Source of the DNA: Rhabdornis inornatus
Lineage: Eukaryota; Chordata; Aves; Passeriformes; Rhabdornithidae
Reading direction: 5' to 3'
Assembly (NCBI GenBank): GCA_013397075.1
Contig: VWZS01009594.1
Coordinates: 520,694-584,693, forward strand
DNA: 64,000 nucleotides
The notes under the pieces were generated by a model. It was given only the letters and a program-made list of their open reading frames with translations. It was not told the origin of the DNA and made no database searches. How positions within the stretch are numbered: position 1 is the first letter of the stretch; every line of letters starts with the position of its first letter. A program made the translations under genes and the position numbers. Shown in pieces: positions 22,979 to 33,090 of this stretch.

Positions 22979-24729
22979 AATATTTTGCCCCTCTAGAATC
23001 CAGTTGAGCTACAAGCTTTTTGGTAGGAAAAGGTCCACTGATAGCACCGAATCTCCTGCCCTGGCCAGGAACCTCCCCTGGTGATCTGTCCCAGCATTTC
23101 CTCTGCTCCAGCTGCTTCCCCTGAGAGCTGATGAGGGCTCCAGGCTCAGTTTCCCTTCCAGGCAGTCATCCCACACACAGTTACTGCAGGGGCTAGGTCA
23201 GACAGCCACACTGCACAAGAGCAGCTCCACACATCACCCTCCCAGCAGTAGCTGGGGCTCCAAACACAGAAATAAAGAGGAAAGAAGGAAGAGGGCAATG
23301 GCTCCAGGCTGTCTGCAGGGACAAGAAGCACTGAATGAACACTCATCTTGGTTTTTCCTTGCTGTAACACAAGAGAAAACACCAAGAGGATGATGAAGCT
23401 CCCAACCAGATGTATCAGAGAGCATGGAACCCTCCCCTTCCACTCCCTGAACTTTTGGGGCAGGTTGAACAGACCTCAGCCAGGAATGCTGGAGGTGAAA
23501 AGAGCCTTGGCAGGGACTGTGCAGGAGCCTGGGTGTGTCCTCAGGTTCAGCTGCAGCTCTTATTTCTACAAAGGCTAAGACTTCTATAGGATTTGGCCCC
23601 AAATCCATGGATTTGAGCCAATCCTAATCAACCTAAAGAGTCAGGGCTGCCAGAACACAGACTGGACTGAGCTGAAGTTCCTCAGCAGGAGGTATGAGAA
23701 CAGGGCAGTGCAGGCAGCAGGGACATCAAAACTCAACCCCCAGTCTTTGGGCAGGACTTGCTCCTTGAGGGCAGTTATTATCCTGATACTTAACAGGGAC
23801 ACAACCAGAGGGCACTGGTAGGTGACATTCCAAGCACTGCACAGGTCTTGGGTACACCCAAAAGGGTGGAGAGAGCAAACAGGAGCAGCCTGGGGACACA
23901 GCCAGAGCTACCAACAGCTGCAGCTAGGAGCTGCTTCCCACCAGTGACATCCACAGTACCTGTGTGGGTGTTATTGTCCCAGATCTGCCACCACAGAGTC
24001 CAGCAAGTCCCCCCAAAGCTCAGTGATACCCACCAGGTGGGGCACAGCTGTCACCACCTCCCTCTGAAGGGACCTTCATAGCCTTCAGCTCATGCCAGTG
24101 TTACAAGACCCAATGCCTCTGGAAGGATCCATCCCTTTTCCAGCCTCCTGCCCACACTCCTGGGAGGGCAAGCCCAGCAACTGGAAAGGCTGCCCCAGGG
24201 AGGGTGGCCCAGTGCTGCCAGGAGCTGTTGGCACTTCACTGGGACTGAGAACCCTCTCTGGATAGGCAGGTGGCCGGGCACTGCCGTGTACCCTGCCCAT
24301 CCCCATGGCAGGACTGGGAGCTGGAGAACCTGGAGACATCCCTAGGACTGGTATGTGCAGAGGCTCCATGGAGAGCCTGGAAACAAAGTGGATCATTCAG
24401 TGCCAGCACCTGGCACAGCATCTCCAGGAATGCTGCTGCCTCCAAGGCTGGTATTTGCCAGGGCTTGGAATAACATCCACCTTTCCTCCTTCTGCTTTTC
24501 TTGGCCAAATAGGGTGCAAAGATACACCCAGCTACCCAACAGCCCCCCCAGGGCAGCCTGGGCTGACAGAGCCAAGAGGCTGCCCTGTGAGCATTTCTTG
24601 AGGTGTGTGACCACCCCCACCCTGCAGCCCTTCCTGAGCACACAGGTACCCAGCCCAACACCTGCTGCTCTCAGTGTCAGCCCAGGGAGGAGGCTCCATT
24701 AAACAATATTAAACAACGCCAAAAAATAC
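22979..24729. other. GC-leaning unique DNA downstream of the H2B-like gene
   Basis: No recognised exon on either strand. It forms the 3' flank of the minus-strand H2B-like gene. Confidence 0.5.
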
Positions 24730-24735
24730 TTTATT
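24730..24735 (-). terminator. Polyadenylation signal AATAAA of the H2B-like gene
   Basis: Minus-strand AATAAA lying 57 bp beyond the stop codon of the H2B-like gene. Its position supports a polyadenylated transcript. Confidence 0.6.
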
Positions 24736-24792
24736 TATCTAAATCACACTAAATTACTACAAGAACTATCCCATCCTGCCTCAGCTCATGGC

Positions 24793-24993
24793 TCAAGATC
24801 CTGGAGGAAGCTTGTAGAGCTCACGCAGCAGCACCAGCTTCGTGGCCAGCAGGACTTCACGGTGGCCAAGGTGGCTCCTCCGGCAGTAGCGGGACAGCCG
24901 GGAGGCCTCCAGGGCCACATCCCCAAGGAGCTGGGGACTGCCCAGCCAGGCCAGCAGGGAAGCCAGCAGGTCAGAATCCCCAGTGGAACACGT
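24793..24993 (-). CDS. Divergent histone H2B-like variant, exon 2 (histone fold and stop)
   Basis: Acceptor gctcttcccacag, then residues 48-113 and TGA. Joined to exon 1 it aligns with core H2B without a single gap from loop 1 to the end of the histone fold. EASRL (76-80) matches the H2B GEASRL motif, followed by Y83, R86, S87, R92-E93, A97, L100 and E105-L106. By eye about 18 of 62 residues in this exon are identical to core H2B. The protein stops four residues after the position of LAKH, so most of the alpha-C helix of core H2B is absent. There is no histone 3' stem-loop after the stop; instead AATAAA follows 57 bp downstream, as in replication-independent variants. The total of 113 residues compares with about 125 for core H2B. 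Which variant class it belongs to (H2B.L, H2B.N or new) is open. Confidence 0.78.
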   Translation of the reverse strand, partial: TCSTGDSDLLASLLAWLGSPQLLGDVALEASRLSRYCRRSHLGHREVLLATKLVLLRELYKLPPGS

Positions 24994-25299
24994 CTGTGGG
25001 AAGAGCAACCAACAGCATCAGCACAGCCATTGTAGGGCAGCACAGCTGGCACTGCCCAGCCACAGCTTCAGTTTGCGATCATGGAATCATTCAGGTTAGA
25101 AAAACCCATAACAATTAAACCCAGACATTCCCCCAGCACTACCAAAGCCGTCATTGACCCACCACACCCACACATCTTTTAAACCCCTCCAGGGATAGTG
25201 ACACCACTGCCCTAGGCAGCACCACCCAGCACAGAATAGGTGGGTGAGCAGGTGGAACTCAGGGAGCAGGAGCCTGCACCCCAGCCCAGCAGGACTCAC
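24994..25299 (-). other. Intron of the H2B-like gene, containing a CR1 piece
   Basis: 306 bp intron, GT donor and AG acceptor on the minus strand, phase 0. Nearly half is a CR1 fragment (25081-25222). Core H2B genes have no introns, so an intron marks this as a variant gene and not a replication-dependent copy or processed pseudogene. Confidence 0.72.
25081..25222 (-). mobile_element. CR1 LINE 3' end inside the H2B-like intron
   Basis: catggaatcattcaggttag and cctccagggatagtgacacc match the older CR1 subfamily seen at 2662. Confidence 0.75.
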
Positions 25300-25440
25300 C
25301 CGGTTCAGGAGCTTGCAGATGTGGGCAGAATAAGCCACTTTCTTCTTCTGCCTGTGGAGACGGAGGCAGCGGAGGCTCTGCCAGGCACATCCATCTGCTG
25401 CCTTCGGGGGCTCAGGGAGGGCAGGGGGTCCTGGCTCCAT
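25300..25440 (-). CDS. Divergent histone H2B-like variant, exon 1 (tail and start of alpha-1)
   Basis: Reads right to left from an ATG at 25440 in good context (G at -3 and +4), with an in-frame TGA six codons upstream. It encodes residues 1-47. Residues 1-29 are a proline-rich tail with one lysine, unlike the lysine-rich tail of core H2B. Residues 30-47 (RQKKKVAYSAHICKLLNR) match the H2B stretch around the YS of KESYS and the K-L of KVLKQ. It ends at CGG with a gtgagt donor (25299-25294), phase 0. Family role: pairs with H2A in nucleosomes, or has a specialised germline role in known variants. Function here is inferred. A possible internal acceptor (ctccacag) before residue 31 leaves some doubt about the true first exon. 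Confidence 0.75.
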
Positions 25441-26060
25441 CACTACTGCCCACGCTCAGTGCTCGGGTCACACACACTTCCCGTAGCTGCAAAACCTCTG
25501 CTGAGAGAGGACCAAGCAGGGGCTGAACACTGCTGCCCTCACCAGGGCACTAATTAGCATCAGGCAAATTAGGCACTTAGGATAACACCAAAGCCATTCA
25601 GCACGCTGCATAAACAAAGCCAGAAACCACCCCCTCTGTAAAGCTACACATGCCAGAAAAGCAAAGCACAAATAAGGCACTTAAAATGTGCATATTATAC
25701 ATTCTTTTTTCTCTTTTTCCTCCTTTCCAACTCACCCCTAAGAGCACCTCCAATTTTGTCCTCCCCCAGGAGCAGAGAGGGAGCTGGGATCCACTGCCTA
25801 TAACCAGGGGGGATCATTGCCTTCAGCTGGGAGGGGAGGGGTCCCTACAGCTGTAGGGCTGGGGATGGAGACGGAGACAAGGACAGGGATGGCCACAACA
25901 CTTCACACCTGTACCCTGTCTCCTACACTCAAACCAACCGTTTTTGCTCCAAATTCCTTTAGGTGAGGCTGCGTTTACTCCCGGATCTCCCCCCAGCCCC
26001 ACTGCTCTAATTAGTATCATTAATGTAATTAGCTGCGATGCTGGATCTGGGGGAACTTTT
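25441..26060. other. Upstream flank of the H2B-like gene
   Basis: Its promoter should be here, read right to left. I see no clear TATA box. A CTAATTTGCCTG stretch (minus strand, near 25560-25571) is a weak octamer-like match only. Confidence 0.4.
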
Positions 26061-27230
26061 TGTGTGGTTTATTCTGCATTAATTTGAGGGGGTTCCAGGT
26101 TTTCATCAAGCACCAAAGTGAGCAGGGTCTGGGGGGCTTACCCTGGGATGCTGGGGGCAGGACCTGGCCCTGCCAGGTGGGGCCCTGGGGTAGGGCTTAC
26201 CCTGGGTGCAGGATTTACTTTCTCCCTGCTGTCCTGGCGGGGGTGTCAGTGCAAAACCCTGTTTTGTGGTGTTTGTGTCATCAGGGTACAGCAAAAGGGG
26301 CTCAGTGTGTTCTGGATGTGGCCTCATCCTCAGGGGGATGAGTTCTTGAGGATGGGATCCGTCTGTGCAGCCCTCCACCCCGCAGGGGTGTTGTGGAGGG
26401 GTCCCTGGGGTACAGCATCATTTCCTGCAGGACATGGGATGGGGCTGGGTGTCCCTGGACAACACTGTGGAGAGGGGTGGGATGTCCTGGGATACAGGAT
26501 CTGTCCCGGAGAGAAGGGAAGGAGGTGTCCCCTAGGTGCAGGATCCAGCCCTGCTCTGGGATGGAGATTCCATAGGGTGCAGGATGTGGCCCTGTAGCAC
26601 ATCCCAGTGCAGGGCCTGCCCCTGAGGTGGGGAGGGGGAGTCTCTCCAGATGAACAATATGACCCCTTAGCACCCTGTATGGGGGGCTCCTCTGGGTGCA
26701 GGATACACTCCAGGAAGGAAGATTCCTCCAAGCGGACAGCGCACTGTAGCCCCTCCTCATTCTGGAGGTCTTTTCAGGTGCAGAATGGTGGCCCCTTAGC
26801 ACCTTGTGCTGTGCTGAGGGGGTGTCTCCTCAGGTGCAGGATGTGACCCTTTTGCACGCTGTGTTGGAGAGGGGACGCTCCTGGATCCAGGACACACCCT
26901 GGGAAAGAATTGTTCCCCTCTCAATCACATCATCCCTTCCCCGGAGCACCTCGCGGCCCCCCACATTGGGGTGTTCCCGTGTGCAGAGCAATGGAAGTGG
27001 CCCAAGGCTACTTCTGATTCTGGGGTGCCCGGGTGTTGCAGGGGGCTTCTTGTGTGGTTTATTCTGTACAGCGTTCACTGGGAGCTTGTGCCGTGACAAT
27101 TCTGCATTAATTTGGGAGAGTGGGAGCAAGACTGACCCTGCCGAGTGGGGTCATGGGGTGGGGTTTCGCTTGGATGCAGGATCTGCTTTCTCCCCTCTGT
27201 CCTGGCAGGGGTGTCCTGCTCCTCTGGGTG
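26061..27230 (+). repeat. Degenerate tandem repeats and an internal duplication upstream of MYO1D
   Basis: The phrases 'ggtgcaggatgtgaccc' and 'ccccttagcaccctgt' recur in diverged form through 26200-26880. The block at 26061-26247 (tgtgtggtttattctg, attctgcattaatttg, ctttctccctgctgtcctgg) reappears at 27051-27213 in the same order, about 1 kb away. This looks like an old tandem duplication plus a decayed minisatellite. No coding signal is seen. Confidence 0.65.
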
Positions 27231-27465
27231 CAGGACACACCCCAGACGGCACAGCCCCTGCTCCAGGGCACACATCTCCCATTCCGGACCTCCTGATCCC
27301 TCATTCCCAGGGATCCCCTCCCTGCTCCAGGGCACACATCTCGCATTCCCGAGGATCCCGCTTCCGCATTCCCGGGGATCCCCTGCTCCAGGGCACACGT
27401 CCCTCGTTCCCGGGGATCCCCGTCCCGGCCGTGCCGCGATCCCCGCCTGCAGCGCGCGGCTCCCG

Positions 27466-27480
27466 CCGCCAGGGGGCGCT
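27466..27480 (+). promoter_or_regulatory. CTCF-like motif, copy 1
   Basis: CCGCCAGGGGGCGCT matches the CTCF core consensus CCASYAGRKGGCRSY at 14 of 15 positions by eye. CTCF is the vertebrate insulator and loop-anchor protein. Binding is inferred. Confidence 0.6.
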
Positions 27481-27525
27481 CCTGCCCCGCCCCGCCCCGC
27501 TGCGGGGGCGCGGTGCCCGCTGCGG

Positions 27526-27540
27526 CCGCCAGGGGGCGCT
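27526..27540 (+). promoter_or_regulatory. CTCF-like motif, copy 2
   Basis: Second identical 15-mer, same orientation, exactly 60 bp after the first. The flanks differ (gcggccgcc in front here, cccgccgcc in the first). Confidence 0.6.
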
Positions 27541-27945
27541 GTTCGGGGCCGCCTCAGGGCCCGGCCCCGCCCCGCCGCAGGTGACACCCCCACACCCCCC
27601 GTGCCCGGANTCCCAGGGATCCCCTCCCTGCTCCAGGGCACACATCTCGCATTCCCGAGGATCCCGCTTCCGCATTCCCGGGGATCCCCTGCTCCAGGGC
27701 ACACATCTCCCATCCCGGAGCTCCCGATCCCGCATTCCCAGGGATCCCGATCCCACATTCCCGGGGATCCCCTGCTCCAGGGCACACATCCCTCATTCCC
27801 GGGGATCCCGGCCCCTCATTCCCGGGGATCCCGACCCCTCATACCCTGGGATCCCCTGCTCCAGGGCACACGNCAGTCCCGGTCCTGTCCCGATCCCGCT
27901 CCTGGCCCAGCCCCTATCCCGGTCCCGGCCGTCCCAGTGGCCGTC

Positions 27946-28040
27946 ATGGCGGAGCAGGAGAGTTTGGAGTTCGGCAAAGCCGACTTCGTGCTGATGGACG
28001 CCGTCACCATGCCCGAGTTCATGGCGAACCTCCGGCTGCG
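27946..28040 (+). CDS. MYO1D: MYO1D exon 1 (coding part), unconventional myosin Id, N-terminus
   Basis: First coding exon of a class I myosin, a single-headed actin motor that links membranes to actin and acts in left-right asymmetry and membrane traffic (family knowledge). It encodes residues 1-31 and two bases of the Arg32 codon. It starts MAEQESLEFGKADFVLMD, which I recognise as the vertebrate myosin Id N-terminus; myosin Ig, the closest paralogue, differs here. The ATG is in good context (G at -3 and +4). The exon ends at a consensus donor, gtgagt, at 28041, and joins in phase to exon 2, restoring an Arg codon. The gene spans 27946 to beyond 64000. The start lies in CpG-rich DNA with an unresolved base at 27873, so the 5'UTR and transcription start cannot be fixed. 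No TATA box is visible. Confidence 0.96.
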
Positions 28041-28404
28041 GTGAGTGAGGGGCGGGAGGCGCGGCCCCCCGCCCCGGGGCTCGGCGGGTCTTCCCCTCAC
28101 ACACGCTCCGGTTGGGATGGAGTGTGAGGGGGTGAGGGAACCGGAGCCCTCCCTGAGCCTCCTCCGCCTGCTGCCGCTCTCTGACTGGGCAAACCCGCAC
28201 AAAAGTGTGGATTTTTCTGTGAAATGGAAGAGCCGGGTAAAGATGAGGGTGCTCAGGGTGCACCAAACCCTGGGGGCTGCCTGGATAATCTTCGGAGTCA
28301 CCTGCCCCAGTGCCCACCTCCCTCATGGATCGTGCAATGGTTTAGAAGTGAAGGAACCTTAAGGACTTTACTTTTAAACAGCATGTTGTTGGTCTTCCCC
28401 CATA

Positions 28405-28571
28405 TCATAGAAACACAGGGTGGGTCGGGTTGGGAGGGGACCTTAAAGCCCATCCAGTGCCACCCCTGTCATGGGCAGGAACACCTTCACTAGACCAGGG
28501 TTCTCCAAGCCTGGCTTTGGACACTTCCAAGGATCCAGGGGCAGCCACTGCTGCTCTGGGCACCCTGTTCC
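28405..28571 (-). mobile_element. CR1 LINE 3' end in MYO1D intron 1
   Basis: tcatagaaacacagggtggg, ggggaccttaaagcccatcc and ggatccaggggcagccactg. Confidence 0.83.
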
Positions 28572-31500
28572 ATTCCCCTCTTCCAGGTTTCTCGCCTATG
28601 CTGACATTCTGCAAATTTGCTTTGGAGAAAAAAAACCAAGGAGCAATAAAAGTCACCAAGTCCAAGGTTGCTCCATCCCGTGGGGGTATTGCAGCCACTT
28701 GCTGGTGTGGATTTGCTGTGTTAACATTTCATGATCTTTATGGTTTTATTTCCCTTGTATATGTGGTGGGTGCTGGGAAGATCCACATTTTCCTGCCTGT
28801 TCCCTCTCAAGCACAATTCAATCCTGGGCAGCTCTGACAGAGGACAGCCAGGGGACCCTAAGTCTGCAGCTGCTTTTCACTTTCCATTATAAAACATTCA
28901 TGGGAGCTCCTTCTGATAAACTCTTATGCCCCTGCTTGTGCAAGGATTTGATAATTGCCAAAGGGAAGGCTTTAGGATAAAAATGTGACTTGTTGGCTGT
29001 GTCCCACCTGTTCTGCTTAGGTTTTCCTGCCTGTTCCTGTCCTGCCACTTGTATTCTGGTAGGTATTAGAATCAGTCACTTGTCAGACCCCTGATATTGT
29101 TGGATGCACCTGAGAGTGGCTCTAGCAAGAGATGGGAGGTGGGCTAAGCTCCCTCAGCAGGTTTCAAACAATTGAGGAAGGAGAATATTAAGCTTTTTCA
29201 GACAATTGTGTTGTGTCCTCTGGATGAAATCTGTAGATTTTGACATCTGGCTGCTTCAGCCACTGCGTGGTGGGGAATTTCTGTGCTACACAGCTACAGA
29301 GTGTCCCTGTGCCCTGAGATGCTGCAGGGTGAGGGCTCAGATCCTGTGGGGTGTAAGAACAACCAGCAGACTTTATGCTTTTTTCCTTTTATATTTTGGC
29401 TTTCTTTTTGGGCAGAGAGGGCATTTGTGTTTGAATATAAGAAAATCGTAATGAGAACAGTTGAGCTTTGAACATGATTTCAGATTTGAATGAATTTTGC
29501 AGTGCTTCTAAAAGTTTAAATTTGCTTCTCATTTGTACACTCCATGACATTGTAATTGTATTAGAAAGGGCTTGCACGCAGGATCTTTGTAATTAGCAGG
29601 AAACTTGTGTGTCATGGTTTATTCTTAGGGTTTTATTCTTTTGTTAATGTGACCTAGAAATCTAAATGAAATATTGGAAATGGACTGATAGCTTAAAAAT
29701 CAATGTGGCATGTTGGTTGCCTTTAGGAATCCATTGAGAGGTGCCTTGCAGGGACAGGCGTTGCTAATTTTGTATGAAGGGATGGAGAACAAGCCAGCAG
29801 TCCTGGATCCTTACAATAAACGTGGAACTACATTTCTTTTTTTTCCCTGTGCTGTTGCTTATGGTGCCTGAGGATGTTGTCAGGACATCCCTGACACCTT
29901 GATACACCTTGGAGGCCCTGTTTCACTGCAGTGCCTTGGTCACTGGCACTCAAACCTACCCAAACCCAGGCTTATCCTCTGACAACAGTTCAGACTTGAG
30001 TTCTTGTCACCCGGCTGTGAGCTCTGCCTGAGCTTCAAGGTCGTCTGGTTTCTGTGCTGTGGGCAGAACAAGCTTTTGTCAAAAGCTGAGTGATACTGTT
30101 AATTTTTCCAACCTTCGTGCTGTCGTCCCTTGCCCCTAGGCCTGGGGACACTGTCCAGTGTCTGCACTGGGACATTTGTGAAAGCTGATGTGGATTTCCC
30201 AGAAGTGTGGCTTTTCAGTAAAGCTGCTGAGCTGTGCTGGGTGTTGAGTGCTGTGTGGTGGCCCTGGGCTTCTGCCCCAGCCCTGCTGCTGGTGTTTTAC
30301 ACTCAGGCAACACCTGCTGCTCAGATTTTACTGCTCTGGAGAGTGCAATTGGCTCTCGGTGCTGACACTAGGAAACTGTATGAGACCCTGCTCGAGGGTT
30401 GGTTGTGTCACTGTGCCATGGCAGAGTCCCCTTTGTGCTGCTCGTGTGCAGATTAGAGGGAAGGAGCTGCTGCTCCTCCATCGAGTGCCCGTGGCAGGTT
30501 TGTTCAGTTTACACTTGGATGGGCTCCACCCTATTCCATAAATCCAGCTTTCTGCCAGAGCTATTTTTGTTCGGGGTCACTGCCTGACCCAAGACGGGCT
30601 GTGCTGGATTTAGTTCCCAAGTGAGCCCAGATGTGGGTGGAATTGAAATCATACCAGTTTCGGTGCATGCAAGGATATTTCCCCAAGGATGTCTCTAGTA
30701 GGAAAAAGGGGAATGGTGAAGCTGCACTTTTCATTAGTGTAGTCTTTGAATTTAGTGGTGTTGACATGGGCTGGATGAGAGTGCCTGGGTAGGTGGGTGG
30801 ATGCAGTGTGAATTTACTACCTCATCTCCCAGCCCCAGTGCTCATGCCCAGTTACTTGTAGGTTTGAGTAGGATTCAGCAGGGTTATCACTGTGTCAGTA
30901 TCTTCTCATGGCTGTGTCTTACAGCTACTTAATGAATGTTTCTTTGGACTCTCAGCAGTCACTGCGTGTTACACTTTATTGTAAATAAAAGTCATCCTGT
31001 CCTTGAATTCCTTAGTGCTGAGTGTGCTTCATCCCAGTGTCTGGTTGTGATTCTTAGTCATCAGAATAATTAAAAAAAAAGAAAAGCAGGACTGTGGGAA
31101 TGGCCTGTGTGGACTCAGTAGCTTTGTTTCTTTTAGTAACCTCCAAAATTGTAACAGACAATTGTTTCTGGAATGCTCATAAGTCAGAATTATTAAAACA
31201 GCTGTATTTGAGTGGTTTGTGTATCAGCAATCACCCACAATCCCTTCAGTGAGTGCCTGCTCATCTCTGCACTTCTGCAGGAATAATTGGCAATTCCAAT
31301 CCCAGGACATAAGACTAATTGAAGGGCTTTTTAAAATAGGGAATCTTTTTGTGTCTAGCAACTCTCAGGTCCTGCCACTGGCAGGCAGGTATTAATCTGT
31401 AGTCACTTGTTACCTCCTGTGATGGGTGAATGCTCTGGACTTGAGAAAACTCTTTTATTTCGCTGCTTTTGACTTAACATGACCATGACTATTCCATGGC

Positions 31501-32971
31501 AGGTGGAGTGAGATGTTGCTTGTGGAAAGGGAGTGTTGGTCTGGCCAGAGCTGCTCAGATTTTGCAGAAATAGTGGTGCAGATGAAACTATTGAGTAAGA
31601 GAAGCAGGAAACTGCATCACCTCATTTTCTTCATGCCACAGTGAAAATTTCAAGTAGTAAATATTACCATTTTTAATTTACTTTCTCATAAGGAAACTTA
31701 TTTTTCAGAAGTATGAAATGATCGGGTTTATCAGGTGATTTCTTGTATTACACTGCTAAGACCACTCACTGTTCTCTACAGCTTGCATTTGTCTTGACAA
31801 AGAGATCAAACCTCAGAGCATTAAAAATGGTATCTATGGCATGCAGAAGGAGTTCTTGAATTATCTGTTGTGCAGCCTTAGCAGTGCCTTTGGGAGTCAC
31901 TGCAGGGCAGTCACTCCTCCCAGGGTCTCAGGTGTGTGCCAGGACAGTGGGATGTGACCCATCCTCTCTGTGCCAGGCAATTGGATCCTGTGGGGGCCCA
32001 GCTGGGGGCAAACCCAGCACCCCTGAACCACTGGGAGTGGAAATGCAGGGAAAAGCAGACAATTGCACAGGGCAGCATCAGAGCAGTGTTTGGGGTGGTC
32101 TGATGTAAGCTGTATGCTCATGGTGTTTGTGTTCCCATATCTGCATCGTGAGCAGGTGCTACCTGACTCATCCTCTACTGATTTCTAGTGAGTGGCTCAT
32201 TTTTCATAAGCATTGTGCAAATTCCCCCCGGGAACACAATAGATCTGTGTCACCGTTATTAAAGAATTCAAGGATGTGTGAGAGCACCTGGTGATGTGTA
32301 ATGATTGTTAAATGAATTTGGGGTTGTTTTCCTCTTCTTTCAAGTACTTCCAGCATGAAACCAGATGTGGAAGGCTGTACTTGCTACTCAGATAGTTCCT
32401 GGTCATCCCAGCCAGCCTGAACCTGGAGTGGTGCAAAGAACTGTGGGTTAATAAAGCACATAGTCTCTGTGCACGTGGTGACTTCTGGCCTTCTAAAGCA
32501 GCATTTCATAAAAACACAGTTCTGTGTTCATTTAAAAACACACAAAAGTGGTTTTCCTAATGTTTCTCAACTATCTCTCCAACCCCAGCTTTTTCAGATT
32601 AAGGCAACGGTTGTAGATCTGTGTTTATTGCAGGTCCATTTGAAACATAGATAATATTTGCTCTGATTATCGATAGCTTTGGCATCAAGAATCTATACTG
32701 AAAATCTGGTTCTTCTGAGAATGTGCTGAAAGTAGTTGGTGCTGAGGGAAGTGTTTGCTGTGCACACAGGGCTGAGGTGTGGACTGGAGTCCTACAAAAA
32801 GGTTGGAGCAAACTGAATGGGGAATTGGGCTTTAAATGCTGCAGAGGGATATCTCCAAGGGCTTTTCTTGAGGTGGTTGTGTGGAGCTTGTACCTTTTGG
32901 GCCTCTGTCAAAAAAAACCTTGTTGTTTTTCTGGATGATGCAGTGAGTTGAGGCCATTCTTTAGAATCCTA

Positions 32972-33090
32972 AGATCACAGAATAGTTTAGGTTGGAAGGG
33001 ACTCTGAAGTTCATCCATTTCCACCCCTATGTCCCTTCCACTGGAGCAGGTTGCTTCAAGCCTCTGGCCTAGGACACTTCCAGGGAAGAA
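32972..33090 (-). mobile_element. CR1 3' end, short
   Basis: gatcacagaatagtttaggt, tggaagggactctgaag and aggacacttccagggaag. Confidence 0.75.

Larger units (their letters stand above)
27258..27871 (+). repeat. GGGATCCC minisatellite with seven CTGCTCCAGGGCACAC cores
   Basis: The 16-base core CTGCTCCAGGGCACAC occurs at 27258, 27322, 27383, 27628, 27689, 27772 and 27856, separated by variants of CATTCCCGGGGATCCC. Two 94 bp stretches (27305-27398 and 27611-27704) are identical, and the second begins right after the n at 27610. The GC-rich stretch 27399-27609, with the CTCF-like motifs, interrupts the array. The lack of stops here creates very long but meaningless open frames. Confidence 0.88.
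27400..28170 (+). promoter_or_regulatory. MYO1D: CpG-rich promoter region of MYO1D
   Basis: Dense CpG and GC boxes (ccccgccccgccccgc near 27485-27500, ccccgccccgcc near 27564-27577) surround the MYO1D start codon and the donor of exon 1. This is typical of a TATA-less CpG-island promoter. The island is broken by minisatellite sequence and two n bases, so its true length and start site are uncertain. Confidence 0.7.

Noticed and set aside
24236..24661. 141-codon minus-strand open frame downstream of the H2B-like gene
   Set aside because: No family resemblance, and it lies beyond the polyadenylation signal of the H2B-like gene.
27075..27785. Long minus-strand open frames opposite the minisatellite
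   Set aside because: Mirror of the same tandem repeat; repetitive peptide without family.
26804..27994. 396-codon plus-strand open frame running into MYO1D exon 1 region
   Set aside because: It reads through a GC-rich minisatellite with few stops and crosses two n bases. The peptide is repetitive, and the real myosin frame starts at 27946 in another frame.
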